NCBI RefSeq assembly: GCF_040215725.1
Contig: NZ_CP157967.1
Location: 3,194,501 to 3,258,500 of the forward strand
From: Rhizobium sp. ZPR4
Lineage (GTDB): Bacteria > Pseudomonadota > Alphaproteobacteria > Rhizobiales > Rhizobiaceae
Reading direction: 5' to 3'
DNA length: 64,000 nt
A program made the translations under genes and the position numbers. The notes below the pieces were generated by a model. It ran no database searches. It had not been told where the DNA came from and worked only from the letters and a program-made list of their open reading frames with translations. This document shows, piece after piece, positions 57,528 through 64,000 of the stretch. Each line of letters opens with the position of its first letter. Positions within the stretch are counted from its first letter, which is position 1.

Positions 57528-58829
57528 CTAGAGCTGGTCCTGTTCGAAGGCGTCCTGGACCTGCTGCGCGCCATCCTTTGGCGAAATCTGGCCGGAGACG
57601 ATACCGACGGCCACATCGTTGACGACGCGGCCGACCGAGGGGCCGAGATCCTGGTCGAAGAAGTTCTGGTGCCAGGTCGAATGCGCGAGCTGATCGGCGG
57701 CCTCGTGCATCAGCGGACCCTTGACACCGTCTTCGGCGCCGACGGCGACCGGGATGATCATGCCGGCCTGCGCCATGGTGCGCTCGTTTTCGGCATTGGT
57801 CAGATAGGCGAGGAAATCGAGCGCTTCCGGTGGGGCCTTCTTGGTGACGGCCCAGCCGTTCAGGCCACCGAGCGTATCGGTCGGAAGGCCCGCACCGCCG
57901 GTCACGGCGGGGAAGGCGAAGCGGCCGACATTGTCATCCGCCAGGCCCTTGCCGTCGCCGGCATTGGTGCGCTGGTTGGCAACCGTATTTTCGAAGCCGA
58001 GGATCATGGCAGCCTTGCCGTCACCGAAGACGCCGAGCGCCTGCGGCCAGGTCGTGCCGAGATAGCCGGGCTGGAAGGGTTCGAGCTTGCCGAGCTCGGC
58101 AAGCTGCTCGCCGGCCTTGATGATCGAGGGATCGTTGAAGCCGTTGCCCTTGCCGTTCTTGGCGTCGTTGAAGACCTGCTGACCGCCGTCGCGCATCACC
58201 AGATAGCTCCAGTAGAAATGGATCGGCCACTTCTCGCCGCCGCCGCCGGCGATCGGCGCAATACCGGCAGCCTTGATCTTCTTGACCGCGGCCATATAGT
58301 CGTCCCAGGTCTTGATCGCACTCGCATCGACGCCAGCCTTGGCGAACAAGGCTTTGTTGTAGAAGAAGGAAACCGTGCCGAGCTTGTAGGGTACGGCGCT
58401 GATTTTGTTATCGAAAGTCAGGCCCTTGACCGCCGCCTGATTGTAGCTTTTCAGCCAGGCGCCATCCTTGGCATTCATCGCTGCGGTCAGATCCAGCAAC
58501 GTGCCGGTCTGTTGCTGCTGCTTCAAGACGCCGCCGCCCCAGCTGAAGAAGAAATCGGGAGCGTCCTTCGATTGCAGCAGTGTCGGCAGCTTCGCCTTGA
58601 AGGCCTCGTTGGCCAGGAACTGCATCTCGATCTTCGTGCCGGGATGCTTGGCCTCATACTGATCGGCGATCTTGCGCCAGACGGCGACATAGGTCGGATC
58701 GGTTTCCAGATGCAGCCATTTGACGACAGTGTCGGCGGCAGCGCCCGTCGCGCCGGCCAGGATTGCCAGCCCTGTGGTGGCGGCAATAGCGGCGATTCGA
58801 AGGGCCTTGGCCCCACGTAGATGGATCAT
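57528..58829 (-). CDS. Carbohydrate ABC substrate-binding protein (family 1)
   Basis: A 433-residue periplasmic sugar-binding protein with a Sec signal peptide (cleavage after GAAA near residue 32). The fold segments DAPDFFFSWGGGVLKQQQQT and TWDDYMAAVKKIKAAGIAPI are typical of CUT1 solute-binding proteins. ATG at 58829 follows AGGAG. It heads the minus-strand operon, with 221 bases to the divergent ROK gene. The ligand is unknown; aromatic residues near GEKWPIHFYWSY may line the pocket. Confidence 0.92.
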   Translation of the reverse strand: MIHLRGAKALRIAAIAATTGLAILAGATGAAADTVVKWLHLETDPTYVAVWRKIADQYEAKHPGTKIEMQFLANEAFKAKLPTLLQSKDAPDFFFSWGGGVLKQQQQTGTLLDLTAAMNAKDGAWLKSYNQAAVKGLTFDNKISAVPYKLGTVSFFYNKALFAKAGVDASAIKTWDDYMAAVKKIKAAGIAPIAGGGGEKWPIHFYWSYLVMRDGGQQVFNDAKNGKGNGFNDPSIIKAGEQLAELGKLEPFQPGYLGTTWPQALGVFGDGKAAMILGFENTVANQRTNAGDGKGLADDNVGRFAFPAVTGGAGLPTDTLGGLNGWAVTKKAPPEALDFLAYLTNAENERTMAQAGMIIPVAVGAEDGVKGPLMHEAADQLAHSTWHQNFFDQDLGPSVGRVVNDVAVGIVSGQISPKDGAQQVQDAFEQDQL

Positions 58830-58886
58830 GATTTTCTCCTCCCAAGGGAACCAAGAGCCTCAGATATTTTTTCCCTTATGCGGAAT

Positions 58887-58915
58887 AATTCAACGGAGCT
58901 TTGCTGAAATGTCAA
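58887..58915 (-). promoter_or_regulatory. Sigma70-like promoter of the sugar transport operon
   Basis: On the minus strand TTGACA (58915-58910) is followed 17 bases on by TGAATT (58892-58887), 58 bases upstream of the binding-protein start. The -10 box is a fair match only. Confidence 0.4.
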
Positions 58916-58956
58916 CCGCCATCGCTAAATTTTCGCCATATTGGCTGCAAAATGGC

Positions 58957-58987
58957 TTGACATTGGGCAAGTGCCATAGGTTATTTA
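58957..58987 (+). promoter_or_regulatory. Sigma70-like promoter of the ROK gene
   Basis: TTGACA (58957-58962) is followed by an 18-base spacer and TTATTT, 64 bases upstream of the ROK gene start. The sequences between the two promoters contain CGGAATAATTC (58881) and a mirrored AATTCGCATTCCG (58987), candidates for a ROK operator pair. Confidence 0.4.
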
Positions 58988-59050
58988 ATTCGCATTCCGT
59001 TAAAAATACCAGGCCGCAGCCGAGCGGGTCCGTCATTCGGCACGAATCTC

Positions 59051-60253
59051 ATGAAAACAGCAGATCCCGAGCTTATGCGGGCGATAAACCGCTTCAATGT
59101 GCTGGATACGATCCGGCGGGCGGGTTCCATCGCACGTATCGAAATCAGCGACCGCACCCAGCTTTCGACCACCACAGTGTCGGCAATCACAGCCTCGCTG
59201 CTGGATGACGGGCTGATCCTGGCCCGCACCGAAGGCGACCTGCGCGAGGCGGCGACCCGCGGCCGACCCCGCGTCATGCTGGAGCTTAATCCCGATGCCG
59301 CGCGCGTCGTCGGCGCGAAAATCGCCGCCAATCGCATGGTCTTCGTCGTGACGGACTTCTGCGGCGAGGTTCTTTCGACGCTGACGCTGGCGCTGCGCGT
59401 CGACCGGCAGCCGATCGGCGTCATTGCCGATCTGATCGAAGACGGCGTGCGCCGTTGTGTGGTCGATGCCAACCTGGCGCTGGACGAGATCGATTCCGTC
59501 TGCCTCGGTCTGCCCGGCGTCGTCGAGCATCGCACCGGTCATATCCGCACCAGTCCGATCTTTCGCGAGACGGGCGTCGATTTCGCCAAGGAAATGTCGG
59601 AGCGGCTGGGCGTCACCACCATCGTCGAAAGCGATGCCCATGCCATCACGCTCGCGCATCACTGGTTCGGCCAGGCAAAAGACCTGGACGACATGGTGCT
59701 GGTGTCGCTGGAACAGACGCTAGGGCTCGGTGTACTGCATGGCGGCCAGCTCTTTCGTGGCGCCGGCGGCCTCAGCCACAATCTCGGCGATCTCGTGCTC
59801 GGCATGGGACCACAGGGCATCATCCGACTGGCGAGCCTTGCCGGCGAAAGCGCCATTCTTGGTGACCAGCCGAGCGGCCGCTTTGCCGAAGCCATCCGCC
59901 TCGGCCGCGGAATGGCTCACGCCAAGACGCTGATCGACGCCGAAGACATCTCGCTGATCAGTGCTGCCATCCGCGCCGGCGAGGCCTGCGGCATGGCGCT
60001 CGCCAACATCGTCACGCTGTTTGCCCCGCCGCGCGTCATTCTGGTGGGATCGAGCCTGGCGCTCGGCCAGCCCTTCCTCGACAGCCTGCGGGATGCCTAT
60101 TCGCTGGCCATCCCGCCATCGATCAAGGGCGTGACCGAACTCGTTTTCGACCAGTCGACCGACGAGACCTGGGCGCAGGGCGCAGCGGTCGTAGCACTAC
60201 GCGAACTCTACGAATCGCCCTGGGGAACGACGGGACCGGCACCGGCCCTGTGA
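59051..60253 (+). CDS. ROK-family transcriptional regulator
   Basis: A 400-residue NagC/XylR-type regulator: winged helix at about residues 10-75 (STTTVSAITASLLDDGLILA) followed by a ROK sugar-binding domain (LGVLHGGQLFRGAGGLSHNL). The zinc motif CxCGxxGCxE of ROK kinases and NagC is absent (text reads GMGPQGIIRL), so it should lack kinase activity and the zinc site. The gene is divergent from the sugar transporter and likely controls it and the two enzyme genes downstream, released by a sugar intermediate. Confidence 0.9.
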   Translation: MKTADPELMRAINRFNVLDTIRRAGSIARIEISDRTQLSTTTVSAITASLLDDGLILARTEGDLREAATRGRPRVMLELNPDAARVVGAKIAANRMVFVVTDFCGEVLSTLTLALRVDRQPIGVIADLIEDGVRRCVVDANLALDEIDSVCLGLPGVVEHRTGHIRTSPIFRETGVDFAKEMSERLGVTTIVESDAHAITLAHHWFGQAKDLDDMVLVSLEQTLGLGVLHGGQLFRGAGGLSHNLGDLVLGMGPQGIIRLASLAGESAILGDQPSGRFAEAIRLGRGMAHAKTLIDAEDISLISAAIRAGEACGMALANIVTLFAPPRVILVGSSLALGQPFLDSLRDAYSLAIPPSIKGVTELVFDQSTDETWAQGAAVVALRELYESPWGTTGPAPAL

Positions 60254-60260
60254 TCCCCAC

Positions 60261-60361
60261 AGCAATTCCAGGAAAAGTGCGCAGCGGTTTTCCGTCCGGA
60301 ATTGCGTCGAAACAATAGGATAGAGCGGTTCAGCGCTTATGTGAAACGCTGAACCGCTTCA
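60261..60361. repeat. Mosaic inverted-repeat element, copy 4
   Basis: AGCAATTCCAGGAAAAGTGC with a far arm CCGGAATTGC, then AGAGCGGTTCAGCG pairing with CGCTGAACCGCTT. The closest match is copy 3 at 55571. It lies between the ROK gene and the oxidoreductase gene. Confidence 0.8.
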
Positions 60362-60394
60362 GGACAGACAAGACAATTCATCTGGAGGAAGCTT

Positions 60395-61495
60395 ATGAAT
60401 AAGGTCGGTATCGGCATAATCGGCTGCGGGAACATTTCCGGCGCCTATCTCACCGCCATGAAATCCTTTCCCATTCTCGACATCAAAAGTGTCGCCGACC
60501 TCAATCGCGAGCTCGCCGAGGCAAAGGCTGCCGAATTCGGCCTGAAGGCAGTCGATATCGCCACGCTGCTGGCGGACCCCTCGATCGAGATCATCGTCAA
60601 CCTGACCATTCCGAAGGCGCATGTCGCCGTCGGCCTTCAGGCGCTTGACGCCGGCAAGCACACCTATTCGGAAAAGCCGCTGGGCATCAATTTCGCCGAA
60701 GGCAAGACGCTTGCGGATGCCGCGGCCGCCAAGGGTCTGCGTATCGGTGCAGCGCCTGATACCTTCCTCGGCGGTGGCCACCAGACGGCCCGCGCCATCA
60801 TCGATGAGGGCGCGATCGGCATCCCCGTCGGCGGCACCGCCACCTTCATGTGCCCCGGCCACGAGCGCTGGCATCCGAATCCGGCTTTCTATTATGAAGT
60901 CGGCGGCGGCCCGATGCTTGATATGGGTCCTTACTACATTACCGACCTCGTCAACCTGCTCGGCCCCGTCTCGCAGGTCGCCGGCTTTGCCGTCACCCCG
61001 CGCAAGGAGCGCATCATCACCAGCGAGCCGCGTAATGGCGAGCACATCCCCGTGCATGTGCCGACGCATGTTGCCGGTGTCATGGCCTTTGCCAATGGCG
61101 CCGTTGTCCAGATCGGCATGAGCTTCGATGTCGCCGGCCACAAGCATGTGCCGCTCGAAGTCTACGGCACCGAAGGCACGCTGATCGTGCCCGACCCCAA
61201 CCGCTTCGGCGGCCCGGTGGAGTTCCTCAAGAAGGGCGGCGAATTTGCCGAACGCGAGATCACCGCCCCCTATGCCGATGGCAATTACCGCTCGCTCGGC
61301 GTCGCCGACATGGCGCACGCCATCCGCTCGAACCGCCCGCACCGCGCCAATGGCAGCCTCGCACTGCATGTGCTCGAAGTCATGGAAGCCTTCCAGACGG
61401 CTTCCGACGGCGGGCGCACGGTCACCATCACGACGCAAACGGAGCGTCCGGCCCCTCTGTCCGAATCCCTGGTGGATGGACAGATCGGCCGTTAA
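60395..61495 (+). CDS. Gfo/Idh/MocA-family sugar oxidoreductase
   Basis: A 366-residue NAD(P)-dependent dehydrogenase: Rossmann motif GIIGCGNISGAY (residues 8-18), EKP at 93-95, then the C-terminal substrate domain. The catalytic motif DxGxHxxD reads D176-MGPY-Y, so His is replaced by Tyr180 and the second Asp by Thr183; this DMGPYY form is typical of a subgroup of the family. ATG follows GGAGGAAG. It is 24 bases before the ThuA-like gene. It may oxidise a sugar at C3, like ThuB, but the substrate is inferred only. Confidence 0.9.
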   Translation: MNKVGIGIIGCGNISGAYLTAMKSFPILDIKSVADLNRELAEAKAAEFGLKAVDIATLLADPSIEIIVNLTIPKAHVAVGLQALDAGKHTYSEKPLGINFAEGKTLADAAAAKGLRIGAAPDTFLGGGHQTARAIIDEGAIGIPVGGTATFMCPGHERWHPNPAFYYEVGGGPMLDMGPYYITDLVNLLGPVSQVAGFAVTPRKERIITSEPRNGEHIPVHVPTHVAGVMAFANGAVVQIGMSFDVAGHKHVPLEVYGTEGTLIVPDPNRFGGPVEFLKKGGEFAEREITAPYADGNYRSLGVADMAHAIRSNRPHRANGSLALHVLEVMEAFQTASDGGRTVTITTQTERPAPLSESLVDGQIGR

Positions 61496-61519
61496 TCGAA
61501 AAAATTCAGGAGGATTATC

Positions 61520-62161
61520 ATGCGTGAAGCACTTATCGTCTGGGGCGGCTGGAGCGGCCACGAACCGCAGGAATGCGCCCATATCATCCGCGACATGCTG
61601 GAAGAGGACGGCTTCAAGGTCTACCTCGAAAACAGCACCGAGGCCTTCGCCGACCCTTCGATCCACGATCTCAGCCTGATCGTGCCGATCGTCACCATGT
61701 CGAAGATCGAGAAGGAAGAGGTGAAGAACCTTGCCGCCGCGATCGAAAGCGGCGTTGGTATAGCCGGCTATCATGGCGGGGCCGGCGACTCGTTCCGCGA
61801 AAGCGTCGAGTATCAGTTCATCATCGGCGGCCAATGGGTCGCCCATCCCGGCAACATCATCGACTACACCGTCAATATCACGCGGCCGGACGATCCAATC
61901 ATGGAGGGGATCACCGATTTCCCCTACACGTCGGAGCAATATTACATGCATGTCGACCCGTCGAACGAGGTGCTGGCGACGACAACCTTTACCGGCGACC
62001 ATGCCTACTGGATCGACGGCGTCGTCATGCCCGTCGCCTGGAAGCGCAAATACGGCGAGGGCCGCGTCTTCTATTCCTCGCTCGGTCACCAGGCCAAGGA
62101 ATTCGACGTGCCGCAGATGAAGACCATCTTCCGCCGCGGCGCCAACTGGGCGGCGCGCTAA
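61520..62161 (+). CDS. ThuA-like protein
   Basis: A 213-residue ThuA-family protein (PF06283), with a class I glutamine-amidotransferase-like fold. Segments VWGGWSGHEPQEC, GIAGYHGGAGDSF and YSSLGHQAKEFD are family features. ThuA partners ThuB in rhizobial trehalose breakdown and is thought to act on 3-keto sugars. This one is shorter than S. meliloti ThuA as I recall it and belongs to another branch. CAGGAGG precedes the ATG. Terminator at 62185 ends the unit. Confidence 0.88.
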   Translation: MREALIVWGGWSGHEPQECAHIIRDMLEEDGFKVYLENSTEAFADPSIHDLSLIVPIVTMSKIEKEEVKNLAAAIESGVGIAGYHGGAGDSFRESVEYQFIIGGQWVAHPGNIIDYTVNITRPDDPIMEGITDFPYTSEQYYMHVDPSNEVLATTTFTGDHAYWIDGVVMPVAWKRKYGEGRVFYSSLGHQAKEFDVPQMKTIFRRGANWAAR

Positions 62162-62184
62162 GCCCCCGCGCATTTCGAAAATTG

Positions 62185-62215
62185 CCGCCCCTCATGATGC
62201 TTGAGGGGCGGTTTT
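62185..62215 (+). terminator. Rho-independent terminator after the ThuA-like gene
   Basis: CCGCCCCTCA pairs perfectly with TGAGGGGCGG across a 7-base loop and is followed by TTTT. Confidence 0.85.
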
Positions 62216-62930
62216 GCGTCGGCCATCCCGATGATGGCGCAATCGCACGCACGGCGGATTTCATCGTTTCGAGCAAATGATGAGCAGGCGGGACAGGCGG
62301 CCGTGAACGGAGCTTGGGCAAGCACTCCATCCCGCATCCCGCAGCCAACCATCGATCGCCCTCATTTCACCTTGACGTTGCAGATCCTGCCTCGCATTCC
62401 GTGCCAGGCTTCACTCCTCATTTTGATCGCACGACTGTCAGCACGAGCGATCAGGCTCCGTTCGGCCACAATGCGCCTGGACGCATCGAAAGGTGCATCA
62501 GCCTCCATTTGCAATTCCGATCAATTGCTTACCAGATTGATAATAAATCGCTAAAACACGCCTGAGACGAGATTTATGAAGCGAAACTGAAACGCGATCA
62601 GTTTTCGTTTGACATTCCTTTATCTTCATTTATCGTCATTCTTGTTTCGGTTTTCGCGTGAGGGATGCAAATCGAAACAAGGGGAGGGATTATTGTCCAA
62701 AAATCAGATCGATACGGAAAACGGCGTGGTTGGCGGTATCGGCCGCATGGCCACTGACGTCGCCTGGCGCAATCCTTGCCGGCGCGACGGTTCCGCGGGC
62801 AGATCGGCACAATCCACTTCCGAACAATCATAATCTCAGCAGCAGGCACCGTCCGGCAACGACAGGACGGATCGGTCTCTTCGCAATCCTCGCGGCAGCA
62901 TTGATATGCGGCGCATGGAAGGAATCTATC
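62216..62930. other. Upstream region of the GlpS-type gene
   Basis: A 715-base stretch without a certain gene. At 62582-62656 are several TTTCG half-sites (TTTCGTTT at 62603, TTTCGG and TTTTCG at 62645-62656, and inverted CGAAAC at 62582), reminiscent of DeoR-family GlpR operators. A 46-codon frame (TTG at 62693, GGAGGG upstream, stop at 62833) could be a leader peptide; I do not call it a gene. Confidence 0.4.
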
Positions 62931-64000
62931 GTGCTTGAACTCAGGGGCGTATCGAAGTCTGTCGGCGGCGAAACGCATATCGCGGAAACAAATCTGACGC
63001 TGCAGCGCGGCACGCTGAACGTACTGCTGGGACCGACGCTTTCGGGCAAGACGTCGCTGATGCGGCTGATGGCTGGCCTCGACAAGCCGACCACGGGCAC
63101 GATCCATGTCGACGGCGCCGATGTCACGGGACAGCCGGTGCAGCGCCGCAACGTCGCCATGGTCTACCAGCAATTCATCAACTACCCCGCCATGACCGTC
63201 TACGACAACATCGCCTCGCCGATGCGATTGAGTGGCAAAAGTGCCGCTATCATCGACCAGGAAGTGAAGAAGGCAGCCGATCTTCTGCGGCTTGGCCCCT
63301 TCCTCGATCGCCTGCCCTTGAGCCTTTCCGGTGGCCAGCAGCAGCGCACGGCGCTCGCCCGCGCCATCGTGAAAAACGCCGGGCTGGTGCTGCTCGACGA
63401 GCCTCTCGCCAATCTCGATTACAAGCTGCGTGAGGAGCTTCGCGCCGAACTGCCGAAGATCTTCGCCGAATCCGGCGCGATCTTCGTCTATGCCACCACC
63501 GAACCGTCCGAAGCGCTGCTCCTCGGCGGCAATACCGCGACATTGTCGGAAGGCCGCATCACGCAATTCGGACCGACGATCGATGTCTTCCGCAATCCCC
63601 GCGATCTGATTACCGCCACGACCTTTGCCGATCCGCCGCTGAACACGATCACGCTTGACAAGCGCGGCCGGGAATTTGTGCTCGACAGCAACATCCACCT
63701 GCCGGTACCGAGAGGTTTGGAAGAGCGGCCGGATGGCCGTTACACGATCGCCTTCCAGCCGCATCATCTGGCGCTTGCGCCGCAGACGCCGGAAGCCGTC
63801 GCCGCCCCGGCAAGGGTCATGGTGACCGAGATCACCGGCTCGGAGAGCTTCATCCATATCGATTTTGCCGGCCGGCGCTGGGTCATGCTGACTCAAGGGG
63901 TGCAGGACATCGATGTCGACGACGCGATCGATGTCTATATCGACCCGCGCCACATCATGGTCTTCGACACCGATGGCGCTGCCGTCACTCCCGCCCTGCA
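62931..64000 (+). CDS. glpS: Glycerol-type ABC transporter ATPase GlpS, 3' truncated
   Basis: The first 356 codons of an ABC ATPase resembling GlpS of the R. leguminosarum glycerol transporter; the end lies beyond the window. Walker A is GPTLSGKT (residues 34-41), Q-loop text YQQFINYPAMTVY, signature LSGGQQQR, Walker B LVLLDEPLANLD; a C-terminal regulatory domain begins near residue 240. The start is GTG, with GGAAGGA about 8 bases upstream. In the known operon a second ATPase gene (glpT), permeases and a binding protein follow; these would be outside the window. Identification rests on family resemblance. Confidence 0.75.
   Translation, partial: MLELRGVSKSVGGETHIAETNLTLQRGTLNVLLGPTLSGKTSLMRLMAGLDKPTTGTIHVDGADVTGQPVQRRNVAMVYQQFINYPAMTVYDNIASPMRLSGKSAAIIDQEVKKAADLLRLGPFLDRLPLSLSGGQQQRTALARAIVKNAGLVLLDEPLANLDYKLREELRAELPKIFAESGAIFVYATTEPSEALLLGGNTATLSEGRITQFGPTIDVFRNPRDLITATTFADPPLNTITLDKRGREFVLDSNIHLPVPRGLEERPDGRYTIAFQPHHLALAPQTPEAVAAPARVMVTEITGSESFIHIDFAGRRWVMLTQGVQDIDVDDAIDVYIDPRHIMVFDTDGAAVTPAL

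Noticed and set aside
60359..62173. A 604-codon minus-strand open frame opposite the oxidoreductase and ThuA-like genes
   Set aside because: It spans two well-supported plus-strand genes and has the composition of an antisense shadow.
62693..62833. 46-codon frame with TTG start before glpS
   Set aside because: A ribosome-like site is present, but spacing is short and the product has no recognisable feature; too weak to call a gene.

Overview
The window looks like a chromosomal or megaplasmid segment of a fast-growing alphaproteobacterium of the Rhizobium/Agrobacterium group. Supporting this are the GC-rich coding sequence, a PraR/PhrR-type XRE regulator, the RHE_PE00001-type DUF1612/HTH_13 protein, a glycerol-type ABC ATPase (GlpS), a two-gene-pump RND operon, and several copies of rhizobial intergenic palindromes. 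No rRNA, tRNA, CRISPR array, insertion sequence or phage gene was seen. Gene density is high. Nearly all functional calls come from reading motifs in the translations, with no database search.

Layout. 1-3.1 kb: the end of a surface-polysaccharide cluster (flippase, then a two-domain alpha/beta hydrolase). 3.2-9.5 kb: a TctD/TctE-type two-component pair beside a divergent-family NitT/TauT-type ABC transporter with two nearly identical binding proteins. 9.8-11.3 kb: small hypothetical genes around an XRE regulator. 11.5-24.6 kb: two efflux systems, TetR/MFP/HAE1-RND on one side and a three-gene MdtABC-like operon converging on it. 24.8-31.5 kb: mixed accessory genes (DUF1612 protein, copper P-type ATPase with a CueR-type operator, thiolase, VapBC, small proteins). 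31.6-34 kb: an MFS exporter and a sulfite-oxidase-like enzyme. 34-41.4 kb: a histidine-utilisation locus, hutI-hutH-hutU-hutD on the minus strand and hutF, hutC on the plus strand, with a TGTATATACA-type operator between them. 42.6-47.8 kb: a third RND system with a divergent AcrR/TtgR-like repressor. 47.9-54.5 kb: an Lrp regulator divergent from a tryptophan 2,3-dioxygenase family gene, mntH, an M23 peptidase, an orphan TetR gene and a DUF427 gene. 54.5-62.2 kb: a carbohydrate ABC transporter divergent from a ROK regulator, a Gfo/Idh/MocA oxidoreductase and a ThuA-like protein. 62.9 kb to the end: the start of a GlpS-type ABC ATPase gene, cut by the window edge.

How the genes work together. 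The hut genes form a nearly complete histidine-to-glutamate route by the formimidoylglutamate deiminase branch, but hutG is not here. The 54.5-62.2 kb locus reads as one sugar module: import, ROK control, and two enzymes resembling in type the ThuB/ThuA pair that handles 3-keto sugars. Its substrate cannot be read from sequence, and it is my main candidate for an undescribed system. The four RND pump subunits and three adaptors have no outer-membrane channel gene here, so they must rely on one encoded elsewhere. Other points worth checking are an M23 peptidase with Tyr at an expected zinc-ligand position, an alpha/beta hydrolase with Gly and Cys at its two nucleophile positions, and a textbook copper operator with no regulator gene nearby.
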